NCBI GenBank assembly: GCA_020635035.1
Contig: JACKAO010000004.1
Span: forward strand, 248,001 to 312,000
Length of the DNA: 64,000 bases
DNA from: Calditrichia bacterium
GTDB taxonomy: Bacteria > Calditrichota > Calditrichia > Calditrichales > J004
Direction: 5' to 3'
This document shows positions 17,489-27,067 of this stretch, one piece after another. The translations under genes were made by a program, and so were the position numbers. The stretch's first letter is position 1; each line of letters begins with the position of its first letter. The notes below the pieces were generated by a model, which worked only from the letters and a program-made list of their open reading frames with translations, did no database searches and was not told the origin of the DNA.

Positions 17489-17500
17489 CAGACTATAAAT

Positions 17501-20500
17501 ATGCCCAATAAACCGGTATCTTTTACAAAACGATTTTTAAAGATCTCTGCAAAAATCTCCCTTTATATTTTTCTTGCAGTTTTTCTGCTAATTGGTATAA
17601 CCATTCTGCTTTACTGGCAGACGAACTGGGTTGCCAAAGGCGCAGAGAAATATATTAATTACACTCTTCCTGATTCGGTTAAAGTAAAATATAGTGCGAT
17701 TAGCGGAACGATCCTTAATAACATTGAAGTTGATCACTTCAGGCTGGAGTTAAAAGATAAACTAAAACTTAAAAGTAACAGACTTAAACTCAAATATGAT
17801 TTATGGGCTGCTATTTTTGATAAAAAGATAGTTATATCATCTATTGATGCGGATTCTGTTTTTATTTCGATGGTTCACGATAAGAAGCTGTCGGAGCAGA
17901 AAGAAAGAAAGCCTTTCGACCTTGATTCACTTCTTTATAACATTCAGAATTCACATTTAGTTGACACACTTCTGGCAAAAATGCCGGAACTGGAGCTGGA
18001 TAATTTTGAAATCCGGGCAGCACAGCTGTCCATGACGGGTTCTCCGCTAACAGTTGAGAATATTTATTTAAATTTCAATGCTTTTTTTAAACCCAACGAT
18101 TTTCAAATCCGTCTCAACAAACTTTCAGCATACTGGAAAGAACGCGACCTAAAGCTGGATAAACTTGGTTTTCAGATAGTTGGCAACCGCGACCGGATTA
18201 CAATCAACCAATTCCATGCGCTTTTTGGAGAATCATCGCTAAATCTTGCTGCAGAAGTTGATCTGAAGGATTTGAACACCTTACTGTTTATAGAAGATAT
18301 TTATTTTGACCCCGGAAATTTTCATGGATTTTTACCAGAAAATTATCGGGATGGATACTTTAAGGGAAAAGTATCTTTTATTGGAAGCTTTCAGGATTTT
18401 GCAGTCAATGCAGATATTTCCGGAAAATGGCAACAATACAATCTGCGCAGAATGCGATTGGTTTCGGATTACAGTTATGGGAAAATTAACATTGATACAC
18501 TTATTATAGGATCCAGTGCCGGAGATCTATTCCTTAAAACTAAAATTAATACAACAAGCAGTGCAAAAGGTTTGCTTACTTTTAAGGGATTAAATTCCAA
18601 AGCAATAAAGCCCGAAATGCCTAACAGCAATGTTAACGGTAAGCTTACTTTTAACATCCCGCCGGGTAATTTTAATATCAATAAGCTTGCAGCATCATTG
18701 AAAAGAATATCGGCTGAAGGCGAACTCGAACTTTACCCATCTGGATATGCTGAATATAAATTAGATTCACTGCGCTTTGCACTAAAGGCAAACAAAGGGG
18801 ATGTTTCAGTTGTACAACCTTCCTTTATTAAATTTGCCAACCAGGCTCGTTTTGATATGTATGGTGACTTAAAGCGCAACAGAGAACTCGACTTTCAAAT
18901 TCATTCGGATGCAGGGAATTTAAATAACCTTATGACTGCTATCGGCATAGATAGTATGTTTGGTGATTACCATACTGATTTCCGTGCTTTTGGAAAACTG
19001 GAAGATCCGCAGATAAAAGGCTATTTCTGGATAAAGGATTTCAAGTTTGACAAGGTTTTTCTGGATAGCATGGGATTGCAGATTGACCTTGCCCAGGTGA
19101 TGTCTTCTCCGAAAGGAACAGGCAATTTTAAAATCAACAAGGGAACCGCTTATGATATACCTTTACGCGATGTAATTCTGACGGCAACGAAAGACGAAAA
19201 TCTTATAAAAGTTCCTGTGGCTAAAATTTTTAGTGATGATAACTATATAGAAACGGCACTTGATATCTGGCTTAAAAAAGACAGTATTGAAATTGATATT
19301 GCAAAGCTGCGACTTGAATACCAGAAATATTGGTTGCAGAATAAAGCGCCAATTAGTGTTATGATCGATTCACAGCAGGTTGCTGTTAATAATTTTGAAC
19401 TTGACGGACCGGATCAAACGCTGATGAAAGTTAACGGTTTTTACGATAAAGTGATGAATGATGCCAGTGCCAACCTGGATTTAAAAACAATTAATCTTGC
19501 ACCTTTCCGCCAGTTTCTTGGTGAGAAGCATAAAGCATCCGGAATTATCAGCGGTTATGCAAAATTAGGGTCCGTTCTTCAAAATCCGGATATTGAAATA
19601 AATATTGCCGGTAAGAATATTGAATATGGTGGTGTAAAGTTTGGTGATCTACAGGCAGATCTTGAATACGATACCAGTAAAGTTTTTATCAGGGAGTTTA
19701 GTGTAAAATCGGAAGCATCGGAATTAAATGCGGAAGGAGATCTGGATATCCATTTTGATATGAACACCGCTGATATTGTCGATTTAATCCGGAAGGCGAC
19801 AACCGATGTAAAGATTAATTGGAAAAATATTGATCTTAAAAAATACAACTCTTTGTTAAATCTCGATAAACCATTATACGGTAATCTTAATGGTTACCTG
19901 GAAATTGAAGGAACTGTCGGCGACCCGTTTATGCGTCAGTCATTGCGTGCTTATAAATTCCGCTATGACAAGGTTGCATTGGATTCATTGATTATGTTTG
20001 GGCAGTACAGCGCCGGTTATCTGATTCTTGATAGTTTAAGTACTAATTTTCAGGGGACTTCTCTGGCAGCAAAAGGCTGGCAACAGCTTGATCTGGGTTT
20101 TGATTCTGAAGATACAGTTTTTACGGATAATCCTTTTGAGTTTTTTATTTTCAGTAAAGATAATGATCTATCCTTTATTGGTATGTTTAATGATCAGCTG
20201 GAATCAATTAACGGCGACTACGATATGGAAATTTACCTGACAGGTACACCTGAAAAACCATCTGTGAATCGCGGGAAGATTACACTGGACAATGGCAATG
20301 TTTTGCTTTCCCGGGTAAAGGATCCAATAAAAAACGTAAATGCAGATATCACAATTGAAGATAATATCCTTACGATCAATCGCTTTGATGCAAAGTCAGA
20401 AAAAGAAGAAGATTTTTTGGAGAAGACTTATAATTTTATCAGTAAGCTATGGACTTGGATGCTTCCGGAGCGTCAGGAAAATGGCGTTTTGGCTGTCAAT

Positions 20501-21589
20501 GGAACAATAAATCTGGAAAATGTTTTTCACCCGGCTGTAAACCTGGATATTTCTTCAAATAAGTTCTTTGTGGATTATTTTGTTGAAAATACAAAACTGC
20601 TTGTTACCATGGATGATTTAAAAGTAAAAGGACGCGATTCAATAATAGTTTCCGGTAAAATAATAATTCCTTCAGGTGAATATGAAGTAAACGTTGCCCA
20701 AATGCAGAAAAATATGTACCTGCAACCGTCTCAAATCCAGAAGAAACCACCTTTTATCGGCTTTGATCTGGAATTAGAAATACCCGGTAATTTTGTAATA
20801 ACAAGTTCTCCGCTTGATTTGGGTAATAATTTTAAAATTATCATGCTTGGCAATCTGAATGTCACTCAGGAAGCCGGTTCCGATAAGATGAGTATAATCG
20901 GAACAATGGAAACGGAATCCGGTACGTTTACATCCTTCAATCAACGGTTTAATGTCTCTTCGGGTACAATTGATTTCAGTAATCCAAACCGTCTGAATCC
21001 AGAGTTCAATATCACGGCACAAAAAAATTTGAGAGATAAGGTTTTTGAGCTCGTGATAACTGGAAATCTGGAAACAATAAATCAAAATATTGTGGTTAAA
21101 GATGAGTCTACCGGTGAAGAGCTGAATCTTTCTCCACAGGATAAAATTGCATTGTTAACTTTAGGAACAGATATCTCCGGAGTCGCATCCAATACAGACT
21201 CAACGCTATACGGGGTTGGCGAAGATGTTGCGAAAAACACATTGATAACTGCCGCGACACGTGGCGTTGAAGAATTAACCGGGTTGGATAAAGTTGAAAT
21301 CAACTCCAGTGATAAAATAATCGATTTACAAAAAATGAAATTAAATAATGGTTTAAAAGAAGCATCTATTTCTTTTGGTAAATATCTTACCAGCGATCTC
21401 TATGTGGAGTATAGAACTCAGTTCGGTAATGGAGTGCCCACACCAAAATTGAGTTGGGATGCCGGTAATAAAATTACACTTCAATATAAGATTGACCAGC
21501 AATGGAGTCTGGAAAGTAATTACGAGAAAACGATTCCGTTGGGAAATAATAAAATAAAAGTCGGCCTTTCCTGGGAATATACATTCTGA
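17501..21589 (+). CDS. tamB: Translocation/assembly module TamB (DUF490, AsmA-like)
   Basis: The 1362-residue protein has one N-terminal membrane anchor (residues about 16-40, 'ISLYIFLAVFLLIGITILLYW' region). A very long series of beta-strand repeats typical of AsmA-like bridge proteins follows, and the C-terminal DUF490 domain lies roughly at residues 900-1362 (for example 'GSDKMSIIGTMETESGTF', 'LTLGTDISGV'). TamB spans the periplasm and acts with an Omp85 partner in outer-membrane protein insertion or lipid transport. The partner gene follows 19 bases later. The length and the strand-rich, low-cysteine composition fit the family. The order tamB then tamA is the reverse of the E. coli order. 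Confidence 0.92.
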   Translation: MPNKPVSFTKRFLKISAKISLYIFLAVFLLIGITILLYWQTNWVAKGAEKYINYTLPDSVKVKYSAISGTILNNIEVDHFRLELKDKLKLKSNRLKLKYDLWAAIFDKKIVISSIDADSVFISMVHDKKLSEQKERKPFDLDSLLYNIQNSHLVDTLLAKMPELELDNFEIRAAQLSMTGSPLTVENIYLNFNAFFKPNDFQIRLNKLSAYWKERDLKLDKLGFQIVGNRDRITINQFHALFGESSLNLAAEVDLKDLNTLLFIEDIYFDPGNFHGFLPENYRDGYFKGKVSFIGSFQDFAVNADISGKWQQYNLRRMRLVSDYSYGKINIDTLIIGSSAGDLFLKTKINTTSSAKGLLTFKGLNSKAIKPEMPNSNVNGKLTFNIPPGNFNINKLAASLKRISAEGELELYPSGYAEYKLDSLRFALKANKGDVSVVQPSFIKFANQARFDMYGDLKRNRELDFQIHSDAGNLNNLMTAIGIDSMFGDYHTDFRAFGKLEDPQIKGYFWIKDFKFDKVFLDSMGLQIDLAQVMSSPKGTGNFKINKGTAYDIPLRDVILTATKDENLIKVPVAKIFSDDNYIETALDIWLKKDSIEIDIAKLRLEYQKYWLQNKAPISVMIDSQQVAVNNFELDGPDQTLMKVNGFYDKVMNDASANLDLKTINLAPFRQFLGEKHKASGIISGYAKLGSVLQNPDIEINIAGKNIEYGGVKFGDLQADLEYDTSKVFIREFSVKSEASELNAEGDLDIHFDMNTADIVDLIRKATTDVKINWKNIDLKKYNSLLNLDKPLYGNLNGYLEIEGTVGDPFMRQSLRAYKFRYDKVALDSLIMFGQYSAGYLILDSLSTNFQGTSLAAKGWQQLDLGFDSEDTVFTDNPFEFFIFSKDNDLSFIGMFNDQLESINGDYDMEIYLTGTPEKPSVNRGKITLDNGNVLLSRVKDPIKNVNADITIEDNILTINRFDAKSEKEEDFLEKTYNFISKLWTWMLPERQENGVLAVNGTINLENVFHPAVNLDISSNKFFVDYFVENTKLLVTMDDLKVKGRDSIIVSGKIIIPSGEYEVNVAQMQKNMYLQPSQIQKKPPFIGFDLELEIPGNFVITSSPLDLGNNFKIIMLGNLNVTQEAGSDKMSIIGTMETESGTFTSFNQRFNVSSGTIDFSNPNRLNPEFNITAQKNLRDKVFELVITGNLETINQNIVVKDESTGEELNLSPQDKIALLTLGTDISGVASNTDSTLYGVGEDVAKNTLITAATRGVEELTGLDKVEINSSDKIIDLQKMKLNNGLKEASISFGKYLTSDLYVEYRTQFGNGVPTPKLSWDAGNKITLQYKIDQQWSLESNYEKTIPLGNNKIKVGLSWEYTF

Positions 21590-21608
21590 AAATGAACAAG
21601 AACCTGAA

Positions 21609-23471
21609 ATGAATTATCGTAAAATATTACTCATATTAATGTTCACAATTACTTACGGATTTGCTGAAACTGAAGTCGTAAAGATCGCGTTTAAGCATAA
21701 TTCTGTTTTTTCGGATGATGATTTACTTGAAGTGATTCATTCTGAAGAAGATGAAGAATTCGAGCCCCGTCTTTTGAAACTGGACAAAATCCTGTTAAGT
21801 AATTTTTTCAGAACAAATGGCTATTTGGTTGTTGAAGTAAATGATAGCCTGGCTTTTTCTAGAAACAGGGAAAGTGTAACAATTAAATACATTATTAACA
21901 CAGGCCCCCGATATTTTTTTGGTGGTGTTCTGTTTAACGGTGTGCATGATATTGATACAACAAAGCTGCAGTCAGTTTTTGAAGATTTACCTGTTGGAGC
22001 TCCTTTTAATGAAGGTTTGGTCAATGATGGTAAAACTAAAATTGAAAATATTTACTATAATAATGGTAAGCCGTTTGTAAATATTAGAACGGATTATAAA
22101 TTCAAAGACGATTCTCTGGTTTTTGCCAATTTTCAGATTACTGAAAATCAAACAATTTATATAAAGAAAATAAACTATATCGGACTGGAACTTGTTCAGA
22201 AATTTCTACTCCGCAGAGAACTGGAACTTACAAAGGGGGATTTATACAACAGGGAAGCCATAGAGAAAACGCAACAAAACATATATGGAACAGGATTGTT
22301 TCGTTTTGTGCGTCTTGAGATTGAGCCCATTCCTGATGAGCAGCAAAATGTAATATTAAATATTTATGTAAAAGAAAGGGACCCCCGTTGGGTGGGTGTC
22401 AATTTTGGTGTTGGTCATGAGCAGTATTATGGAAGTACGGCAGAAGTAACACTTCAGGGCGGCCATCGTAATCTTTTTGGGACTGCACGCAGCATCAGTT
22501 TGCATTTAACACCATCCTTTTTGTATGAATTCAGTAACAATAGTATTGTTAATGCTGAAAACCAGATTGCTTTAAAATTTGTAGAACCCTGGATTGGAAA
22601 TACAAGAACACCGGGTGTTTTCCAGATTTCGTATCATCAGTACCGGCTTCCTAATAGTGCTGATTTTAATTTACTAGCCACTTCTTTTGGAGTCAGCCAT
22701 AAATTCAGAGAAGATATCGAAGTGAATGGTAAGATTGAAGCCAAATTCTTAAAAGTGCTCGATAATGACTCGCTTGATCAAAATCTAACAACATTTGATG
22801 CAGGACAATCACAAATTTATACTATTTCAACTTATGCAAAAAAGGATACCAGGAATAATCTTTTCAATCCGGAAAATGGTTCACTCACCGATTTCAGTGT
22901 CAGTTATTCACAAAGTATCGGAAAGCTGGACACCGGAGCTGATGATATTAATAAATTTTTCACGGTTATTTCTTCCTGGTCTCGTTACCAGCCCTGGCGG
23001 CCAAAGATAGGCAGAAATAGGTTTAACTGGACACTTGCTTCACGCTTAAAACTTGGTGCTATATTTGAAGCAGGTGAAACAAAAACCATTCCTGTAAGTG
23101 AATTGTTTTTTGCCGGCGGAGCAACGACTGTTCGCGGTTTCCAGGAGCAGCTGTTAGGTCCTGTAAAAACTCTGGATAACAATGGAAAAATAGAAACGGC
23201 CACGGGTGGAAAACTTATCGCTTTGGGAAATATTGAAGCAAGAATCCCGTTGTTTTGGTTACTGGTAGGTGAAATATTTCTGGATGCTGGTAATGTCTGG
23301 GCAGAATTGCAAAATTTTGATTACGAAGATATACGTTTGTCAACAGGTGTAGGTATTGCTGTAATTACACCACTCGGACCTGTAAGAGTGGATTATGGCT
23401 ATAAACTACAGCATAAATCAATCGACCCGAGTCCTGATGCATTGCACCTGGGAATCTATTTTGCTTTCTGA
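21609..23471 (+). CDS. Omp85 family outer membrane protein (TamA/BamA-like)
   Basis: The 620-residue protein has a signal peptide ('ILLILMFTITYGFAE'). Three POTRA-like domains follow (residues about 25-100, 100-180 and 180-265; segments 'GGVLFNGVHDIDTTKLQSVF', 'YIGLELVQKFLLRRELEL'), and then a 16-strand barrel ending in aromatic 'HLGIYFAF'. The Omp85 lid-lock signature 'GGATTVRGFQEQ' is at about residue 500, the region corresponding to loop L6. Because it sits directly after tamB it is more likely a TamA-type partner than the essential BamA, which often carries five POTRAs. It acts in the outer membrane. Confidence 0.88.
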   Translation: MNYRKILLILMFTITYGFAETEVVKIAFKHNSVFSDDDLLEVIHSEEDEEFEPRLLKLDKILLSNFFRTNGYLVVEVNDSLAFSRNRESVTIKYIINTGPRYFFGGVLFNGVHDIDTTKLQSVFEDLPVGAPFNEGLVNDGKTKIENIYYNNGKPFVNIRTDYKFKDDSLVFANFQITENQTIYIKKINYIGLELVQKFLLRRELELTKGDLYNREAIEKTQQNIYGTGLFRFVRLEIEPIPDEQQNVILNIYVKERDPRWVGVNFGVGHEQYYGSTAEVTLQGGHRNLFGTARSISLHLTPSFLYEFSNNSIVNAENQIALKFVEPWIGNTRTPGVFQISYHQYRLPNSADFNLLATSFGVSHKFREDIEVNGKIEAKFLKVLDNDSLDQNLTTFDAGQSQIYTISTYAKKDTRNNLFNPENGSLTDFSVSYSQSIGKLDTGADDINKFFTVISSWSRYQPWRPKIGRNRFNWTLASRLKLGAIFEAGETKTIPVSELFFAGGATTVRGFQEQLLGPVKTLDNNGKIETATGGKLIALGNIEARIPLFWLLVGEIFLDAGNVWAELQNFDYEDIRLSTGVGIAVITPLGPVRVDYGYKLQHKSIDPSPDALHLGIYFAF

Positions 23472-23473
23472 TT

Positions 23474-23505
23474 TTTTGTGAAACTTTTAAATATCACAAA
23501 AGTTT
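23474..23505. repeat. Two overlapping AT-rich inverted repeats downstream of the Omp85 gene
   Basis: TTTTGTGA (23474-23481) pairs with TCACAAAA (23494-23501), and AAACTTTT (23481-23488) pairs with AAAAGTTT (23498-23505). The two stems are mutually exclusive. Position suggests a weak terminator or attenuator between the tam unit and the next operon, but there is no clean T-tract. Confidence 0.35.
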
Positions 23506-23569
23506 AACAACTTTCGAAAATTTTAAAAACTCTGTTTTATATATCAGGTCAAAATTTAAAAGTGATTTA

Positions 23570-23598
23570 TTGATTTGCTGTTAGATCAAACTTATATT
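23570..23598 (+). promoter_or_regulatory. Candidate promoter of the composite Bat/ABC operon
   Basis: TTGATT (23570-23575) and TATATT (23593-23598) have an ideal 17-base spacer and lie 43 bases before the first ATG at 23641. A strong GGAGG ribosome site (23630-23634) follows. This is the last convincing promoter-like sequence noticed before the sixteen co-directional genes. Confidence 0.5.
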
Positions 23599-23640
23599 AA
23601 AAGCTGTATAAAAATTTCAACGATCTCATGGAGGCTCTAA

Positions 23641-24033
23641 ATGAAATACATGCTCAGTTTTTTAGCTGCAGTATTGCTTTTTGCATGTTCCGGTAAACTT
23701 GCAGAAGAAGAATATTATAAAAAAGCACAGGAAGCATATGGTGAACAGAAGTTTGCCGAAGCTGTGGAAAATTTTAAAGGCCTTGTAGATAATTATCCTG
23801 ATAGCAAACACCAGGCAGAAGCTCTTTTCCTTTTGGGTTTCATCAATGCCAATGATATCAAGAACTTTGATGAAGCAAAGAAATATTATGAAAGATTCCT
23901 GGAAAAATTTCCGGAACATGATCTGGCAGATGATGCAGAATATGAACTGAAAACTCTGGGAAAAGATATCAATGATCTTCCGATTTTTCAAAACGCTAAC
24001 AACGACACAACTGCCGAAGTAACGGCAAAATAA
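23641..24033 (+). CDS. Small TPR lipoprotein (BamD/YbgF-like)
   Basis: The 130-residue protein has a lipoprotein signal (Cys16 in 'LLFACSG') and two to three tetratricopeptide-like repeats ('YYKKAQEAYGEQKFAEAVENF', 'AEALFLLGFINANDIKNFDEA' in overlapping pieces). A short polar tail follows. The pattern resembles outer-membrane-lipoprotein adaptors of the BamD/YbgF type, but it is shorter than BamD. It is the first gene after the predicted promoter, and the downstream genes encode envelope-complex proteins, so a scaffold role is likely. Confidence 0.8.
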   Translation: MKYMLSFLAAVLLFACSGKLAEEEYYKKAQEAYGEQKFAEAVENFKGLVDNYPDSKHQAEALFLLGFINANDIKNFDEAKKYYERFLEKFPEHDLADDAEYELKTLGKDINDLPIFQNANNDTTAEVTAK

Positions 24034-24094
24034 TTCCATCAAAATAAAATTTGTGCGTTATTTCTACATAAGCTAAACGGACAAAATAACGGAT

Positions 24095-25033
24095 ATGAAT
24101 ATCGACTTTGTAAAAAAAACACTGCTGATTGGTCTGTTTTTATTTACAACAGGCCATCTTTTTGCCCAAACTGATAGTTTGAGCGGTGAAATTACCCTGC
24201 GAACCTACCTGGAAAATGACAACATCCCTTTAAATAATGAAGTTGTTTATCATGTGCAGTTATCCTGGCAGGGCGATCTTGATGCTTATCAGATTGGTGA
24301 TATAGGCGATCCCGTAATTTCAAATCTTACTCTGCGTGGCAGCGGTTCAACAAATCGTTTAACAACAGACAGCCAGGGAAGACCAATGGCTGTTAAAATG
24401 ATAACTTTTTATTTTAAACCGACTTCTATAGGTATGGCGTATATTGATGGCGTTTCCGTTCAATATGTCCACAAACAGACCAGTGAAAGCGAAACATTAT
24501 TTGCTCAGCGGTTAAGCGTTAAAATAGTTGAGCCAACTGAAGATCCAAAAGATGAGTTTGTTGCAGGTAATGTTCTGGTGTGGGTTTTATTGATTGGATT
24601 TTTGATAACTGCGATATATTTCGGTCTGCGCTACATGCAGCGTAAAAATAAGGTTGAAGAAACCCCTGCTGAAGTTTCACTTGAGCAGAAATACCTGGAT
24701 TTATTATCAGAAACGGTTCACCTTTCAAATGGCGCTACCCGGGAAAACATATCATCCATGCGAAAATTATTGAACAGTTTTATCGCAGAGAAGTTTTCAA
24801 TACCCGGTAACATAGAGAAGAACATCGTAAATGAACGTTTGAAAAAACTGGGGATCCAGGATGAACTGCTTTCCAAAATCGAACAAATGTATGATAAAGC
24901 CGAATTGGCACAATTTGCAGGGGAACAAATAGAAACAACGGAACTCCACTTATTTTTTGATAGTTTAGAGCACATTTTAAAACAAATTGATTCACAGGAA
25001 ACACAAAATTCAGGTAAGAAGGAGCAGGCATGA
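24095..25033 (+). CDS. BatD/DUF4381-like membrane protein
   Basis: The 312-residue protein has a signal peptide ending near 'TTGHLFAQ', a periplasmic beta domain of about 130 residues, one membrane segment (about residues 150-172, 'VLVWVLLIGFLITAIYFGL'), and a helical cytoplasmic tail. The tail includes 'AELAQFAGEQ', which matches the same position in BatD (gene at 36556) and in a second BatD-like gene (28003). It ends with an ATGA overlap into the moxR gene, indicating translational coupling. It is probably a membrane partner of the MoxR ATPase. The exact function is unknown. Confidence 0.68.
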   Translation: MNIDFVKKTLLIGLFLFTTGHLFAQTDSLSGEITLRTYLENDNIPLNNEVVYHVQLSWQGDLDAYQIGDIGDPVISNLTLRGSGSTNRLTTDSQGRPMAVKMITFYFKPTSIGMAYIDGVSVQYVHKQTSESETLFAQRLSVKIVEPTEDPKDEFVAGNVLVWVLLIGFLITAIYFGLRYMQRKNKVEETPAEVSLEQKYLDLLSETVHLSNGATRENISSMRKLLNSFIAEKFSIPGNIEKNIVNERLKKLGIQDELLSKIEQMYDKAELAQFAGEQIETTELHLFFDSLEHILKQIDSQETQNSGKKEQA

Positions 25034-26019
25034 ATCCTGATATTAAAGCTATTAATGAAAAAATTCAGCAAGAAAGTGTATTTGTTGAAAAAATTATGAA
25101 TGAAGTCTCCAAGGTAATCGTCGGACAGAATTATATGGTTGAACGATTATTGATTGGTTTGCTGGCAAACGGACATATTCTCCTGGAAGGTGTTCCCGGA
25201 CTGGCAAAAACTTTAACTGTAAAAACTTTATCAGACACCATACGGACTAAATTTCAGCGTATTCAGTTTACCCCCGATTTATTACCAGCAGACCTAATAG
25301 GTACCCTGATTTACAATCAAAAAGACGGCGCATTCTCAACGAAAAAGGGACCTATTTTTGCCAATCTTATTCTTGCTGACGAAATCAACAGGTCTCCTGC
25401 AAAAGTTCAGAGTGCACTTCTGGAAGCCATGCAGGAACGCCAGGTTACAATTGGTGAAAATTCATTTAAACTGGAAGATCCATTCCTGGTATTAGCTACA
25501 CAAAACCCGATTGAACAGGAAGGTACATACCCCTTGCCGGAAGCACAGGTTGACCGTTTTATGCTGAAGCTGAGCGTCGGCTATCCATCGAAAGAAGAAG
25601 AACTTGAAATTATTCGTCGTCAGACTAAAAAAGAACAGGCAACCGTAAATGCTGTAATCTCGCCTGAAGAAATCATCAAAGCCCGTAATGTTGTAAAAGA
25701 TGTTTATGTTGATGAAAAAATTGAAAAATATGTTATCGATATTGTTTTCGCGACCCGTGAACCGGAATCGTATGGTTTAAACGAACTCAAAAATCTGATT
25801 ACTTTTGGAGCCAGCCCCAGGGCATCAATAGCTTTAACGCTTGCTGCAAAAGCCCATGCTTTTCTGCGCCGCCGCGGTTATGTAACTCCTGAAGATGTCA
25901 GATCGATTGGTATGGATGTTCTTCGCCACAGGGTTATTCTTTCATACGAAGCGGAAGCAGAAGATATGAGTACAGAAGATGTTATTCGTAAAGTTCTAAA
26001 CCGGGTTGAAGTGCCTTAG
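25030..26019 (+). CDS. MoxR-family AAA+ ATPase
   Basis: The 329-residue protein is a typical MoxR ATPase. Walker A is 'GVPGLAKT', Walker B is 'LILADEINRSPAK', sensor 1 lies in 'VLATQNPIEQEGTYPLPEAQ', and the C-terminal lid contains 'SPRASIAL'. MoxR ATPases act as chaperones that assemble or activate protein complexes, usually with von Willebrand factor A domain partners. The start overlaps the previous stop (ATGA), and a DUF58 gene follows 8 bases later, the classic MoxR-DUF58 pairing. BatA and BatB further downstream are likely additional partners. Confidence 0.95.
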   Translation: MNPDIKAINEKIQQESVFVEKIMNEVSKVIVGQNYMVERLLIGLLANGHILLEGVPGLAKTLTVKTLSDTIRTKFQRIQFTPDLLPADLIGTLIYNQKDGAFSTKKGPIFANLILADEINRSPAKVQSALLEAMQERQVTIGENSFKLEDPFLVLATQNPIEQEGTYPLPEAQVDRFMLKLSVGYPSKEEELEIIRRQTKKEQATVNAVISPEEIIKARNVVKDVYVDEKIEKYVIDIVFATREPESYGLNELKNLITFGASPRASIALTLAAKAHAFLRRRGYVTPEDVRSIGMDVLRHRVILSYEAEAEDMSTEDVIRKVLNRVEVP

Positions 26020-26027
26020 TTATTATT

Positions 26028-27026
26028 ATGAATCCTTTATTATTAGCATTTATTGCCCTTGGGGCACTTTTATTTATCGCACTTATCGTCTGGTTTTTGC
26101 GCTCACCAGTACCGGTTGATCCGCTGGAAGAAGAGTCTGCAGAAAAAAAGACACGTGAAATTCTTAAAAAGGTCAAGCAGATCGAAGTCTCTACGCGCAG
26201 TGTGGTAAATGAAGTGTTTTCCGGTGAATATCATTCGGTATTCAAAGGCCGTGGAATGGAATTCGCTGAAGTGCGTGAATACCAGCCTGGTGATGATGTG
26301 CGTACAATTGACTGGAATGTTTCTGCGCGCAGCGGACATCCGTTTGTAAAGGTTTTTGAAGAAGAACGTGAGCTGACTGTAATGCTTTTAGTTGATGTAA
26401 GTTCGAGCGGGAATTTTGGAACGGCTGAACGTTTTAAACGTGAGATAGCCGCAGAGCTGTCAGCAGTTCTGGCGTTTTCAGCTATAAAAAATAATGACAA
26501 AGTCGGCCTGATGATTTTTTCAGATAAAATTGAAAAATTTATTCCACCCCGCAAAGGGAAAAAACATGTTCTGCGGGTAATCAGGGAAATTCTTTTTTAT
26601 AAGCCACAGGATTCTAAAACGGATCTCAATGTGGCGCTGGAATATTTAAGCCGCATCATCAAACGTAAAAGTACAGTTTTTCTTATTTCAGATTTCCTGA
26701 CCGAGAGTTTTGAAAAATCTTTGCATGTGGCAAACAGAAAACATGATATAATAGCAATCAGTATTACAGATCCGCGGGAAGTAACTCTTCCGGATGTAGG
26801 ACTTATTGAACTGGTCGATGCCGAAACCGGAGAAGCAATTTCAGTAGATACCGGCAGTTCATCTATCCGTAATGGATTTTATCAGTCTGCTTCTGAACAT
26901 CAGAAACAATTGAAAAGTTTGTTTCGTTCAATCGGGGTTGATCATATAGATATTTTAACAGACCGTTCTTATGTGGAGCCGATAAACCGTTTTTTTCGTA
27001 TGCGTGCACGAAGGCTTTCGGCTTGA
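26028..27026 (+). CDS. DUF58 / VWA-type domain protein
   Basis: The 332-residue protein begins with a hydrophobic segment (residues 4-24) and then has the DUF58 signature 'REYQPGDDVRTIDWNVSARS'. The von Willebrand A-like domain follows, with a metal-site motif 'VDVSSSGNFG'. DUF58 proteins usually sit beside moxR, as here. They are thought to be substrates or co-factors of the ATPase in envelope or complex assembly. The unusually short N-terminal membrane region gives one anchor rather than two. Confidence 0.9.
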   Translation: MNPLLLAFIALGALLFIALIVWFLRSPVPVDPLEEESAEKKTREILKKVKQIEVSTRSVVNEVFSGEYHSVFKGRGMEFAEVREYQPGDDVRTIDWNVSARSGHPFVKVFEEERELTVMLLVDVSSSGNFGTAERFKREIAAELSAVLAFSAIKNNDKVGLMIFSDKIEKFIPPRKGKKHVLRVIREILFYKPQDSKTDLNVALEYLSRIIKRKSTVFLISDFLTESFEKSLHVANRKHDIIAISITDPREVTLPDVGLIELVDAETGEAISVDTGSSSIRNGFYQSASEHQKQLKSLFRSIGVDHIDILTDRSYVEPINRFFRMRARRLSA

Positions 27027-27067
27027 ATTGGAATTTTTGTAACAGGACGACTTAACATAAAAATAAA

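Noticed and set aside
23662..24042. 126-residue minus-strand open frame opposite the TPR lipoprotein gene
   Set aside because: It is Phe/Ile/Cys-rich with no motif. The plus-strand gene has a promoter, ribosome site, lipobox and TPRs.
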